64,000 nucleotides of DNA from Amycolatopsis bullii (GTDB lineage: Bacteria > Actinomycetota > Actinomycetes > Mycobacteriales > Pseudonocardiaceae), in the NCBI RefSeq assembly GCF_014654205.1, contig NZ_BNAW01000023.1, forward strand, positions 62,001 to 126,000, in the 5' to 3' direction. The position numbers and the translations under genes are program-made. The first letter of the stretch is position 1; each line of letters starts with the position of its first letter. The notes below the pieces were generated by a model. That model made no database searches and had not been told where the DNA came from. It worked only from the letters and a program-made list of their open reading frames with translations. Shown here piece by piece: positions 50,285 through 57,994 of the stretch.

Positions 50285-51151
50285 TCACCCCGCGAGGGCT
50301 TCGGTGATCTGGCGGGTCGTCTGCGCCGCGACCCGCGGGTCGACGGCCGCGTACGCCAGGTAGGCGGTCAAGCCGGTCGCCAGCGCCCAGCCGCGGCCGC
50401 GGGTCCAGGTGGCCTCGTCGACGCCGAGCGCCGTGCGGAAGGTGGCTCGCGTGCCGGCCGACATGAGGGTGAAGGCGATCATCAGGTCACAGGCCGGGTC
50501 GCCGGGCCCGAGCTCACCGAAATCGATGACCGCGCTGGGGCGCCCGCCCGCCGTCAGCAGGTTGCCCGTGTGGAAGTCGCCGTGGCACCAGACCGGTGGA
50601 CCGGCCCACGCGGGTGCCGCGAGGGCGGCGTCCCACAGTCCGGTCAGTGCCGATGGGTCGAACGCGTCGCCGACTTCCTCGATGGCGGCCCGGGTCGCCG
50701 CGTCCCGGATGGCGAGCGGGCGGACGGCGAGGTCCGCGGCTTCGCCGTCGAACCGATGCAGCGCGGTCAGGAACCCGGCCAGCTCGACGGCGGCCTCGTG
50801 CGAGCCCGACAGCGCTTCGACCGTGGCCACCTCGCCGTCCAGCCAGCGCGACACCGCCCACGGCCACGGGTAGCCGAAGTCCGGCTCGCCCACCGCCACC
50901 GGGACGGGGACGGCCAGCGGCAGCTGCGGCGCCAGCCGCGGCAGCCACTCGGCTTCCTTCGCCGCCTGGCCGATCGCGCCGGCGTGGCGCGGCAGCCGGA
51001 CCGACAGCTCGTCGCCCAGCCGGTGGATCACGTGGTCCGAGCCGGCCGGGGCGTACCGGGTCAGCGGCCGCCCGGCCCACTGCGGGAACTGCGTGCCGAC
51101 CAGCCGCCGCACCAGCGCGGTGTCGATGGCCGGGGCCGTCTCGACGGTCAA
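50285..51151 (-). CDS. Aminoglycoside/choline-kinase-fold phosphotransferase
   Basis: A 288-residue APH-fold kinase: nucleotide motif DHVIHRLGDELSVRLPR, catalytic HGDFHTGNLL and metal-binding IDFGELGPGDPACDL. It is the generic APH group; antibiotic phosphorylation is possible but many such proteins act on primary metabolites. TTG start at 51151 with a strong GGAGGAG ribosome site. A 30-bp hairpin (51171-51200) separates it from infA2. Confidence 0.83.
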   Translation of the reverse strand: MTVETAPAIDTALVRRLVGTQFPQWAGRPLTRYAPAGSDHVIHRLGDELSVRLPRHAGAIGQAAKEAEWLPRLAPQLPLAVPVPVAVGEPDFGYPWPWAVSRWLDGEVATVEALSGSHEAAVELAGFLTALHRFDGEAADLAVRPLAIRDAATRAAIEEVGDAFDPSALTGLWDAALAAPAWAGPPVWCHGDFHTGNLLTAGGRPSAVIDFGELGPGDPACDLMIAFTLMSAGTRATFRTALGVDEATWTRGRGWALATGLTAYLAYAAVDPRVAAQTTRQITEALAG

Positions 51152-51170
51152 GGGAGCTCCTCCGGGGAAG

Positions 51171-51200
51171 CCGTCACCAGGTCCGGGGACCTGGTGACGG
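51171..51200. terminator. Terminator hairpin after the IF-1 paralogue
   Basis: Perfect 14-bp stem (51171-51184 with 51187-51200) and a 2-base centre, directly after the minus-strand infA2 stop (51209). It ends the GNAT-infA2 transcript and separates it from the phosphotransferase gene. Confidence 0.75.
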
Positions 51201-51208
51201 CTTGCGGA

Positions 51209-51430
51209 CTAGGTGCGGTACCGGAACAGGATCCGGCCGCGGTTCAGGTCGTACGGGCTCAGCTCCACCAGGACCCGGTCGAACGGCAGGATCTTGATGA
51301 AGTTCTTCCGGATCTTCCCGCTGATGTGCGCGAGCACCTTGTGCCCGTTCTCCAGCTCGACCCGGAACGTCGCGTTCCGCAGGCACTCGACGACGGTGCC
51401 CTCGACTTCGATCCCGGCGGTGTCGGCCAT
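51209..51430 (-). CDS. infA2: Divergent translation initiation factor IF-1 paralogue
   Basis: A 73-residue S1/OB-fold IF-1: [48 protein letters not shown]. It departs from the canonical actinobacterial factor (usually MRQHYIRILPEDRVVVEL; here [18 protein letters not shown]) and lies outside the ribosomal-protein operon where the housekeeping infA sits. The ATG at 51430 overlaps the acetyltransferase stop by one base (TGATG), so it is translated from the same transcript. I infer a conditional, possibly stress- or antibiotic-linked, IF-1. Confidence 0.92.
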   Translation of the reverse strand: MADTAGIEVEGTVVECLRNATFRVELENGHKVLAHISGKIRKNFIKILPFDRVLVELSPYDLNRGRILFRYRT

Positions 51431-52128
51431 CAGCGCAGCACCAGCTCGAGGTTGCTGCCCACGCGGCGGGCTCCGGCACCTTCGAACAACGCGATCGCTG
51501 CCGGGTTCGTTTCGTTCACTTCGGCGGAAGCCGCCGGGATTCCCTTGTCGTGCAACGCGTTCAGCACGTACGTCAGCAACGCGCGGCCGATTCCGCGCCG
51601 CCGCCGATCCGCACGGACCGCGATCAGCCCTATCCGCGGCTGCCGCGGCACCGCCGCCAGCCGGACCAGGCCCACGTAGTCACCCGCGGACTCCGCCACC
51701 ACGTACTTGGTGACGTCCGGGACGGCCGGGCGGGGCAGGATCTCCGCCGGCATCTCCTCCCAGCCCACCTCCGCTTCGATTTCGGCGCGGATCACGTCTT
51801 CGGCCGAGTTCAGCAATCCCGCGTCGGCCGACGGCCCGATCGTCACCCCCGCGGGCGCGGAGGCCTGGCCCGGTGCCGTGGGGAGCAAGTACTCCCACTC
51901 ACGGCGCCGCGTCGTGAAACCGGCCGATTCCCAGCGGGACCGGAGTTCGGTATCGGCTTCGTCGACCACGGTGTGCAGCGGCCTCGGCAGCGCGGGCAGC
52001 ATGTCGGCCGCGAGTAGCGCGAAATCCGCGTCGTCCCACGTGTCGATGCTGAGGAAGAGGCGTCCGTCCGGCCGCCGGGACACTTCGCCGCGGCCGGCCA
52101 CGTCCGGCCGTTCGTGCAGATGGTTCAT
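51430..52128 (-). CDS. GNAT acetyltransferase coupled to infA2
   Basis: 232 residues. A C-terminal GNAT fold holds the acetyl-CoA loop [20 protein letters not shown] and the following [16 protein letters not shown]; an N-terminal half resembles a second, degenerate GNAT-like domain ([19 protein letters not shown]). The substrate could be a small amine, an aminoglycoside-type drug or a ribosomal component. Its start is immediately downstream of an attenuator-like leader (52129-52231), and it is coupled to the IF-1 paralogue. ATG 52128. Confidence 0.85.
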   Translation of the reverse strand: MNHLHERPDVAGRGEVSRRPDGRLFLSIDTWDDADFALLAADMLPALPRPLHTVVDEADTELRSRWESAGFTTRRREWEYLLPTAPGQASAPAGVTIGPSADAGLLNSAEDVIRAEIEAEVGWEEMPAEILPRPAVPDVTKYVVAESAGDYVGLVRLAAVPRQPRIGLIAVRADRRRRGIGRALLTYVLNALHDKGIPAASAEVNETNPAAIALFEGAGARRVGSNLELVLR

Positions 52129-52231
52129 GGTGTCGCCTTTCGGGAGTACCGGTTCCAGGTGCTCCCGGCGACAGCTAGGCCGGCCCGCCCGTGACGACGA
52201 GGGGGAGCACCCACAACGTTGCAGCGTTCAC
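52129..52231 (-). promoter_or_regulatory. Attenuator-like leader of the GNAT-infA2 operon
   Basis: Minus-strand order: leader ORF (52231-52175), then a hairpin just before the GNAT ribosome region. Segment 2 (GGGAGCACC, plus-strand 52158-52166) pairs with segment 3 (52141-52150, GGTACTCCC with one mismatch) to form the downstream stem. Segment 1 lies inside the leader ORF (GGTGCTCCC, 52203-52211) and is a perfect 9-base complement of segment 2. Ribosome position on the leader would select the 1:2 or 2:3 pairing, as in drug- or amino-acid-responsive attenuators. A GAGGAGG ribosome site precedes the leader. Confidence 0.62.
52175..52231 (-). CDS. 18-codon leader peptide
   Basis: GTG start at 52231, preceded by a near-perfect GAGGAGGTGAG ribosome site 5-8 bases upstream; product MNAATLWVLPLVVTGGPA, stop TAG at 52175-52177. 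Segment 1 of the alternative RNA structure covers its Trp-Val-Leu-Pro codons. The hydrophobic middle (LWVLPLVV) is the sort of sequence that could stall a ribosome when a drug is bound. 46 bases separate its stop from the GNAT start. Confidence 0.6.
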   Translation of the reverse strand: MNAATLWVLPLVVTGGPA

Positions 52232-52379
52232 GGGTCTCACCTCCTCGGGCCGGGTCACGGACGGCGAAAAGCTATCAGACCGCCGCGCACCGCGCCCACT
52301 CCTTTTCCCGAAGCCGGCCGGGCAGACCGATCAGGAATCGAGAAGCGCCGGTCAGCGGCCCGGACCTAGCGTTACCGGC

Positions 52380-53003
52380 ATGACGAACATCGAAACCATC
52401 ACCCTCGAAGTCGCCGACACCGCCGCCGCCGAGCGCTTCTACGCCGAGGCCTTCGGGCTCACCACCCAGCTGCGGTTCCGGGTCGCGGACGCGCCGAGCG
52501 ACGGCTTCCGCGGGTACACCCTCTCCCTCACCGTGCCGCAGCCCGCCGACGTCGACTCCCTCATCGAGACCGCGCTCGCGGCCGGGGCCACGACGATCAA
52601 GCCGGCCACCAAGTCCATGTGGGGCTACGGCGGCACCGTCCGGGCGCCGGACGGGGCGATCTGGAAGCTCGCGACCTCGGCCAAGAAGAACACCGGCCCG
52701 GCCACCCGCAAGATCGACGCCATCGTGCTCCTGCTCGGCGCCGCCGACGTGGCCGCCAGCAAGAAGTTCTACGTCGGCCAGGGCCTGACCGTCGGCAAGA
52801 GCTTCGGCAAGATGTACGTCGAGTTCGACGCCGGCGAGAGCCCCGTCAAGCTGGCGCTGTACCGGCGCAAGGCGCTCGCCAAGGACGCCGGTGTCGCCCC
52901 CGAGGGCAGCGGCTCGCACCGGATCGCGGTCGGCGCGGCCGCGGCGTTCACCGACCCGGACGGCTTCGCCTGGGAGACCACGGCTTCCGCGAGCCTGTCC
53001 TGA
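52380..53003 (+). CDS. Tandem VOC-domain (glyoxalase-fold) protein
   Basis: 207 residues containing two VOC modules: IETITLEVADTAAAERFYAE through YGGTVRAPDGAIWKLAT, and KIDAIVLLLGAADVAASKKF through TDPDGFAWETTAS. Two-module proteins of this kind include bleomycin-binding and glyoxalase-like enzymes; metal ligands are not all obvious. ATG 52380 divergent from the attenuator region. Confidence 0.8.
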   Translation: MTNIETITLEVADTAAAERFYAEAFGLTTQLRFRVADAPSDGFRGYTLSLTVPQPADVDSLIETALAAGATTIKPATKSMWGYGGTVRAPDGAIWKLATSAKKNTGPATRKIDAIVLLLGAADVAASKKFYVGQGLTVGKSFGKMYVEFDAGESPVKLALYRRKALAKDAGVAPEGSGSHRIAVGAAAAFTDPDGFAWETTASASLS

Positions 53004-53091
53004 TCAGTGCCCGCCGCGCAGCAGGTCGGCGACGGCGGCCCGGTGGCTGCCTGCGCGGCGTGATCGGCGTCCGTGCCGGAGACTGGGTCCC

Positions 53092-53889
53092 GTGCCCGAA
53101 CTCCCCGAAGTGGAACTCGCCCGGCAAGTCCTCACCGGTGCCCTCGGCCGGAAGATCCGGTCGGTGGACGACCACGACGACTGGGTCTGCCGCCCGCACG
53201 CACCCGGGGACATCGCCACGGCGTTGACCGGCGGGCGGCTGGTGGAAGCGCATCGTCGGGGCAAGACCCTGTGGTGCGAAACGGAAGGCGGCGACGGGCA
53301 GCCGGGCCCGAACCTCGGCCTGCACCTCGGGATGGCCGGGCAGCTGCGGTTCGGCGGAGCGAGCGGACCGCCCGGCCCGCGGCGCTTTCACGGCCGTGTG
53401 GAGAAGCCCGAGTGGTTCCGGTTCGGGATCACTTTCGCCGACGGCGAACAGCTGCAGCTGTTCGACACGCGGCGGCTCAGCCGGGTGCGGCTGGACCCCG
53501 ATCTCGACGCGCTCGGCCCGGACGCCGGGGAGATCTCGCGCCGCGACTTCGCTGCGCGCGTCGGCCGCGGGCGGGCGCCGCTGAAGGCGCGGCTGCTGGA
53601 TCAGTCGGTGGTGGCCGGGATCGGCAACCTGCTGGCCGACGAAACCCTCTGGCAGGCGGCGTTGTCCCCGGCCCGGCCGGTGAACGAGCTGGGCGCGGAC
53701 GACCTCGCGGACCTGCACAAGGCCCTGCGGAAGGCGTTGCGCGCGGCGATCCGCCACGGCGGCGTGCACACCGGCGAGATCATCGGCCACCGCCGGGCGG
53801 GCGACCACTGCCCGCGCTGCGGCGCGGAGATGAGCCACGGCACGGTCGGCGGCCGGTCGACCTGGTGGTGCTCGAAGGAGCAGGGCTAG
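53092..53889 (+). CDS. Fpg/Nei-family DNA glycosylase with degenerate zinc finger
   Basis: 265 residues. N-terminal PELPEVELARQ keeps the catalytic Pro2 and Glu3; a helix-two-turn-helix LLDQSVVAGIGNLLADETLW and a C-terminal zinc finger CPRCGAEMSHGTVGG...WWCSKEQG follow. Only three of the four zinc cysteines are present: the last CxxC is CSKE. It should excise oxidised bases, with possibly altered zinc binding. GTG 53092; the protein starts directly with Pro after Met. Confidence 0.88.
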   Translation: MPELPEVELARQVLTGALGRKIRSVDDHDDWVCRPHAPGDIATALTGGRLVEAHRRGKTLWCETEGGDGQPGPNLGLHLGMAGQLRFGGASGPPGPRRFHGRVEKPEWFRFGITFADGEQLQLFDTRRLSRVRLDPDLDALGPDAGEISRRDFAARVGRGRAPLKARLLDQSVVAGIGNLLADETLWQAALSPARPVNELGADDLADLHKALRKALRAAIRHGGVHTGEIIGHRRAGDHCPRCGAEMSHGTVGGRSTWWCSKEQG

Positions 53890-53958
53890 CGCGCGGACCG
53901 TGGCGGGAGGGCATCCTCGCGGGCGTTTTTGTCGGTGGTTGCCGGTACCGTCGCGGAC

Positions 53959-54753
53959 ATGGCAACCCTGGTCACTTTCCACGCCCACCCGGACGACGAA
54001 TGCCTCCGCACCGCGGGCGTCATGCGCAAAGCCGTCGAAGAGGGGCACCGGGTCGTGCTCGTCGTCGCCACCAAGGGCGAGGTCGGCGAGGTCCCCGACG
54101 GGTTCCTCGCCGAGGGCGAGAAGCTGGAAGACCGGCGCGTCCAGGAGTCGTACGCGGCCGCGGAGATCCTCGGCGTCGAGCGCGTCGAGTTCCTCGGCTA
54201 CCGCGATTCGGGGATGATGGGCGAGCCGACGAACGACGACCCCGCGTGCTTCTGGCGCGCCGACGTCGAAAAGGCGGCCGCGCAGCTCGCGGCGATCCTG
54301 CGCGAGGAGTCGGCCGACGTCCTGACGGTGTACGACGACAACGGCGACTACGGCCACCCGGACCACATCCAAGTCCACCGCGTCGGCCTCCGCGCGGCCG
54401 AGCTGGCCGGCACGAAACGCGTCTTCCAGGCGACGTTCAACCGCGAGTTCATGCAGCGCGGCTTCGAGGCGGCGGTGGCCGACGGGGTGATCCCGCCGGA
54501 GGCCGCGCCGAAGCCACCGGAGAACGTGGAGTTCGGCAAGCCGGAGGCGGAGATCACCGCGGCGGTCGACGTGTCGAAGTACGCGGCGGTCAAGCGGGCG
54601 GCGATGCGCGCCCACCCGAGCCAGATCAGCGAGGACATGTTCATGCTGGCCATGCCGGACGACGCGTTCACGTTCGCCTTCGGCACCGAGTGGTTCATCC
54701 GCTGGGGCGAAGGCCCGGGAATCACCGAAACGGACCTCATGGCCGGCCTCTGA
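53959..54753 (+). CDS. PIG-L family deacetylase (MshB/Mca type)
   Basis: A 264-residue zinc deacetylase: LVTFHAHPDDE (metal ligands H10, D13), DYGHPDHIQVH (third ligand), and the NREFM motif with HPSQISED near the C-terminus that occurs in mycothiol conjugate amidase-like enzymes. Role in mycothiol metabolism or detoxification of GlcNAc-type amides. ATG 53959. A GGGGGCC heptamer array begins right after its stop. Confidence 0.87.
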   Translation: MATLVTFHAHPDDECLRTAGVMRKAVEEGHRVVLVVATKGEVGEVPDGFLAEGEKLEDRRVQESYAAAEILGVERVEFLGYRDSGMMGEPTNDDPACFWRADVEKAAAQLAAILREESADVLTVYDDNGDYGHPDHIQVHRVGLRAAELAGTKRVFQATFNREFMQRGFEAAVADGVIPPEAAPKPPENVEFGKPEAEITAAVDVSKYAAVKRAAMRAHPSQISEDMFMLAMPDDAFTFAFGTEWFIRWGEGPGITETDLMAGL

Positions 54754-54754
54754 C

Positions 54755-54832
54755 GGGCCGGGGCCGGGGCCGGGGGCCGGGGGCCGGGGGCCGGGGGCCG
54801 GGGGCCGGGGGCCGGGGGCCGGGGGCCGGGGA
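54755..54832. repeat. GGGGGCC heptanucleotide tandem array
   Basis: Two 6-base GGGGCC units, then eight perfect GGGGGCC units from 54772 (starts 54772, 54779, ... 54821), then decay. Runs of five G on one strand can form G-quadruplexes. It begins 2 bases after the deacetylase stop. Copy number is likely to be variable; check with long reads. Confidence 0.9.
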
Positions 54833-54896
54833 GCAGGCTAAGTGGTGGCAGGCGGCGATATCAACCGGCGCGAGCAAGCGGGTTGGGCCGTGTCGC

Positions 54897-55079
54897 CCCT
54901 CCAATCACGAATGATGCCCCTCCAGTCACGCGAGATGCCCCTCCAGTCACGCGAGATCGCCCGCTGATCACGCGAGTCCCGGCCCCGATCACGCGAACCG
55001 ACTCGCCAGGTACGCCAGCCGACCCTCCAGGTACGCAAACCGACCCTCCAGGCACGCAAGCCGACCGCCCGGGTACGGG
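54897..55079. repeat. 21-bp-period repeat array, locus 3
   Basis: Between convergent genes. Type A: (A/G)TCACG cores at 54904, 54925, 54946, 54967 and 54988. Type B: (T/C)ACG cores at 55011, 55032, 55053 and 55074. All steps are 21 except 23 at the A-B junction. The last B unit abuts the RidA stop codon (55080). Same unit types and order as locus 2. Confidence 0.88.
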
Positions 55080-55478
55080 TCAGGTGAGCGCCGCCGTCAC
55101 GTCCAGTTCCACCAGCTGGCCGGGGAAGCCCAGCTGGGCGACACCCAGCAGCGTGCTCGCCGAGCTGAACGCCTCGGCGATCGGCGACTCCGTCAGGCGG
55201 GTCCAGACCGACGACAGCACCGAGCGGTCCTCCGTCACCACGTAAATCACCGTCCGGACCACGTCGGCCGGGCTCGCTCCCGCGAACTCCAACGCCGTTG
55301 CCGTGTTGGCGACGACCTGGTCGGTCTGGGCCAGGACGTCGCCCTCCGCGAGTGCGCCGTCCGGGGTGAGGGGGCACTGGCCCGCCAAGTACACCGTCCG
55401 GGACGCCGAGGTCACCGTCACGTGGTGGTAGCCGGGCGGTGTGTGCAAGCCGGGTGGGTTCTGCCGTTCAATGGTCAC
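55080..55478 (-). CDS. RidA family protein (imine/enamine deaminase)
   Basis: A 132-residue RidA/YjgF fold protein: VYLAGQCPLTPDG, FAGASPADVVRTVIYVVTED and LGVAQLGFPGQLVELDV. The Arg that contacts the imine in RidA (RxVIYV) is present. It degrades reactive 2-aminoacrylate or acts on related imines. GTG 55478; divergent from mtnA across 47 bases. Confidence 0.92.
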   Translation of the reverse strand: MTIERQNPPGLHTPPGYHHVTVTSASRTVYLAGQCPLTPDGALAEGDVLAQTDQVVANTATALEFAGASPADVVRTVIYVVTEDRSVLSSVWTRLTESPIAEAFSSASTLLGVAQLGFPGQLVELDVTAALT

Positions 55479-55525
55479 GTCCCATCTTCACCGGCTCGGC
55501 AAGCGGAAATCCCCCAGGAGGGCTC

Positions 55526-56476
55526 GTGCGCAGGACCATCGACTGGGCTGACGGCGCCGTCGTCATCATCGACCAGACCGCCCTCCCCGGCGAATACCGG
55601 CTGCTCGAGCTGAGGACCGTCGGGGAGCTCGTCGACGCCGTCAAGCGGCTCGCCGTCCGGGGCGCTCCCGCGCTCGGGGCCGCCGGGGCGCTCGGGGTGG
55701 CGCTGTCCGCCCACCTGAAGGGCGATGTCCCGAAAGACGCCGAACTCCTCGCGCACGCGCGGCCCACCGCCGTCAACCTCACCTGGGGCGTCGAGCGCGC
55801 GCTCGGGAAACTCGGCCAGGGGGAAGACGCCGTCCTCGCCGAAGCGCTGGCCCTGCTCGACGAGGACGAACGGCTCAACGAGACCGCCTCGAAGCACGCC
55901 GCCGAGATCGTGCTCGCCGAGTGCCCGCGACGCCCTCTCAAACTCCTCACCCACTGCAACGCCGGGCGCCTGGCGACCGTCGGCTGGGGCAGCGCCCTCG
56001 GCGTCGTCTGGCACCTGCACGAACGCGGGCTCGTCGAAGAAGTCCTGGTCGACGAGACGCGCCCGCTGCTCCAAGGCGCCCGGCTGACGGCGTGGGAGCT
56101 CGCCCAAGCGAACGTCCCCTACCGCGTCCAGCCCGACTCGGCCGCCGCGGCCGCCATGGCGCGCGGGATGGTCGACTGCGTGCTCGTCGGCGCCGACCGG
56201 ATCGCCGCGAACGGCGACGTCGCCAACAAGATCGGCACCTACGGCCTCGCCATCGCCGCACACCACCACCGGGTGCCGTTCGTCGTGGTCGCCCCGTCAT
56301 CCACAGTGGACAGCAAGCTCGCGGACGGCTCGGGCATCACCATCGAGGAACGCGACGCCGCCGAGCTGACCGAACACACCCCGGAGGGCGCGCAGGTCTT
56401 CAACCCCGCGTTCGACGTCACCCCGTTCGACCTGATCACGGCCGTGGTCACCGAGCACGGCCGCTTCGAGCCCTAG
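55526..56476 (+). CDS. mtnA: S-methyl-5-thioribose-1-phosphate isomerase
   Basis: A 316-residue enzyme of methionine salvage, converting methylthioribose-1-phosphate to methylthioribulose-1-phosphate. RRTIDWADGAVVIIDQT at the N-terminus, catalytic C144 in LTHCNAGRLAT and D224 in VGADRIAANGD are present. Length fits. GTG 55526 with an AGGAGG ribosome site. Its 3' end overlaps the convergent ferredoxin gene by 4 bases. Confidence 0.94.
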   Translation: MRRTIDWADGAVVIIDQTALPGEYRLLELRTVGELVDAVKRLAVRGAPALGAAGALGVALSAHLKGDVPKDAELLAHARPTAVNLTWGVERALGKLGQGEDAVLAEALALLDEDERLNETASKHAAEIVLAECPRRPLKLLTHCNAGRLATVGWGSALGVVWHLHERGLVEEVLVDETRPLLQGARLTAWELAQANVPYRVQPDSAAAAAMARGMVDCVLVGADRIAANGDVANKIGTYGLAIAAHHHRVPFVVVAPSSTVDSKLADGSGITIEERDAAELTEHTPEGAQVFNPAFDVTPFDLITAVVTEHGRFEP

Positions 56477-56697
56477 GGACGCGGGCCGATCTCGCGGCCG
56501 CCGTCGGTCACCGTGATCGCCATGGCCGGGCAGGAGTCCGCCGCGTCGAGCACCGTCTCGTCGGGCTCGACCGACGGGGTCACCGGGTGGGCCACCGCGC
56601 CGTCGAGGGTGAACACCTCCGGCATCAGGGCCGCGCACATCCCCGACCCGATGCAGGTGTGTTCGTCGACCTTCACGTCCCAGCTCATCATCACCAT
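56473..56697 (-). CDS. 3Fe-4S ferredoxin of P450 pair 1
   Basis: About 74 residues with CIGSGMC (C-x5-C spacing) and a distal DSCPAMAI, the motif of P450-redox 3Fe-4S ferredoxins. Directly after the P450 gene: four in-frame starts overlap the P450 stop (ATG 56697, GTG 56694, ATG 56691, ATG 56688), so the start is uncertain by up to three codons. Supplies electrons to the P450 of the same operon. Confidence 0.9.
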   Translation of the reverse strand: MVMMSWDVKVDEHTCIGSGMCAALMPEVFTLDGAVAHPVTPSVEPDETVLDAADSCPAMAITVTDGGREIGPRP

Positions 56698-57881
56698 CCG
56701 ATCGGCATCGACCGCGGTCCGCGGACGAGCATCTGCGTCTTCCACACGATATCGCCGGCGAGGTGCAACCCCGGCATTTCGGTGACCAACGCGCGCAGCG
56801 CCTCCTGCAGCTCGAGCCGCGCCAGCGGCGCGCCGAGGCAGTGGTGGACGCCGTGGCCGAAGCCCAGGTGCTGGTTCTCCTCGCGGTCGAACCGCAGCTT
56901 GTCCGCGTCACCGAACCGGAGGCCGTCGCGGTTGGCCGCGCCGATGGCCACGAGCACCGGTTCACCCGCCCGGACGAGCACGCCGCCGACCTCGACGTCT
57001 TCGGTGGCGTAGCGGGCGAATCCCGCGCCGGCGCCGAGCGGCACGAACCGCAGCAGTTCCTCGACCGCGGCCGGGATCAGGTCGGGGTCGGCGCACAGCC
57101 GCTCCCACTGCTCGTGCTGGTCCAGCAGCGCGTAGACGAAGTTCGGGATCTGGCTCGCGGTGGTCTCGTGCCCGGCGACGAGGATGCCGACGCACAGGTC
57201 GACCAGCTCCAGCTCGGTCAGCCGGTCGCGGACGTCGCGGGCCTCGATCAGCGCCGTCATCAGGTCGTCGGCCGGCCGCTCGCGGTGCTCGGCGATCAGG
57301 CCGCGCATGTAGTCGCGCAGCTCTTCGCGGTTGCGCTCGAACTCCTCGGGCGTCAGCCCGCTCGTGGACAGCGCCGCGTCGCTCCACACGCGGAACTTCG
57401 GCCGGTCGGCGACCGGGACGCCGAGCAGCTCGCAGATCACCGCGACCGGGATCGGCAACGCGTAGGCGTCGACCAGGTCGGCGGGCGCCCCGGCCGCCTT
57501 CATGTCCGCGATCAGCTCGGAGGCCAGCGACGCGACGCGCGGCCGGAGCAGCTCGACGCGGCGCATGGTGAACGCCTTGGCGACCAGGGTCCGCAGCCGC
57601 GTGTGGTCCGGCGGGTCCATCTGCAGGATCCCGCCATCGCGCACCACCGGCGAGCGCCGCGGGGCGTCCTTTTCCTTCTCCATCGCCCGCGAGAACCGGC
57701 GATCGCCCAGCACCAGCCGGGCGTCGGCGTACCGGGTGGCCAGCCAGGCCGGCTCCCCGTAGGTCATCTTCACCCGGACCATGCCCTCGGCGTCCCGCGC
57801 GGCCGCGTACGCCTCGTTCAGGTCGAGCCCGGCCTCCTCGTTGAAGGGGTACGCGAGCGGTTCGGTGTGGGTGGTGGTCAT
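56691..57881 (-). CDS. Cytochrome P450, pair 1
   Basis: A 396-residue class I P450. I-helix AGHETTASQIPN, EXXR-containing K-helix (AAVEELLRFVP), the heme pocket FGHGVHHCLGAPLARLE with the axial Cys. Related to CYP105/107-like actinobacterial P450s; substrate unknown. ATG 57881. It is downstream of a 20-bp perfect palindrome (57900-57919) and co-transcribed with the ferredoxin at 56473. Confidence 0.93.
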   Translation of the reverse strand: MTTTHTEPLAYPFNEEAGLDLNEAYAAARDAEGMVRVKMTYGEPAWLATRYADARLVLGDRRFSRAMEKEKDAPRRSPVVRDGGILQMDPPDHTRLRTLVAKAFTMRRVELLRPRVASLASELIADMKAAGAPADLVDAYALPIPVAVICELLGVPVADRPKFRVWSDAALSTSGLTPEEFERNREELRDYMRGLIAEHRERPADDLMTALIEARDVRDRLTELELVDLCVGILVAGHETTASQIPNFVYALLDQHEQWERLCADPDLIPAAVEELLRFVPLGAGAGFARYATEDVEVGGVLVRAGEPVLVAIGAANRDGLRFGDADKLRFDREENQHLGFGHGVHHCLGAPLARLELQEALRALVTEMPGLHLAGDIVWKTQMLVRGPRSMPIGW

Positions 57882-57899
57882 GCGGAACCCCCGAAGAGT

Positions 57900-57919
57900 T
57901 TGTAAGCAGCTGCTTACAA
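57900..57919. promoter_or_regulatory. Perfect 20-bp palindromic operator upstream of P450 pair 1
   Basis: TTGTAAGCAGCTGCTTACAA is a perfect palindrome, 18 bases upstream of the P450 start in the 112-base divergent region with the padR gene. Its size and symmetry suit a TetR-type dimer or tandem PadR binding. The nearby PadR or the TetR gene at 59952 could bind it; not decidable here. Confidence 0.72.
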
Positions 57920-57973
57920 CGCTACACAGTTTCTTCCCACCTGTCACGATCCGCCATTGCCCCGTCACCGAAT

Positions 57974-57994
57974 CCTAGGTTACGGTGACCTAGG
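57974..57994. promoter_or_regulatory. PadR operator with likely leaderless start
   Basis: CCTAGGT (57974-57980) and ACCTAGG (57988-57994) form an inverted repeat with a 7-base centre that ends on the first base of the padR GTG start. No ribosome site precedes the GTG, which suggests a leaderless transcript with the operator over the promoter, and so autoregulation. Confidence 0.58.
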
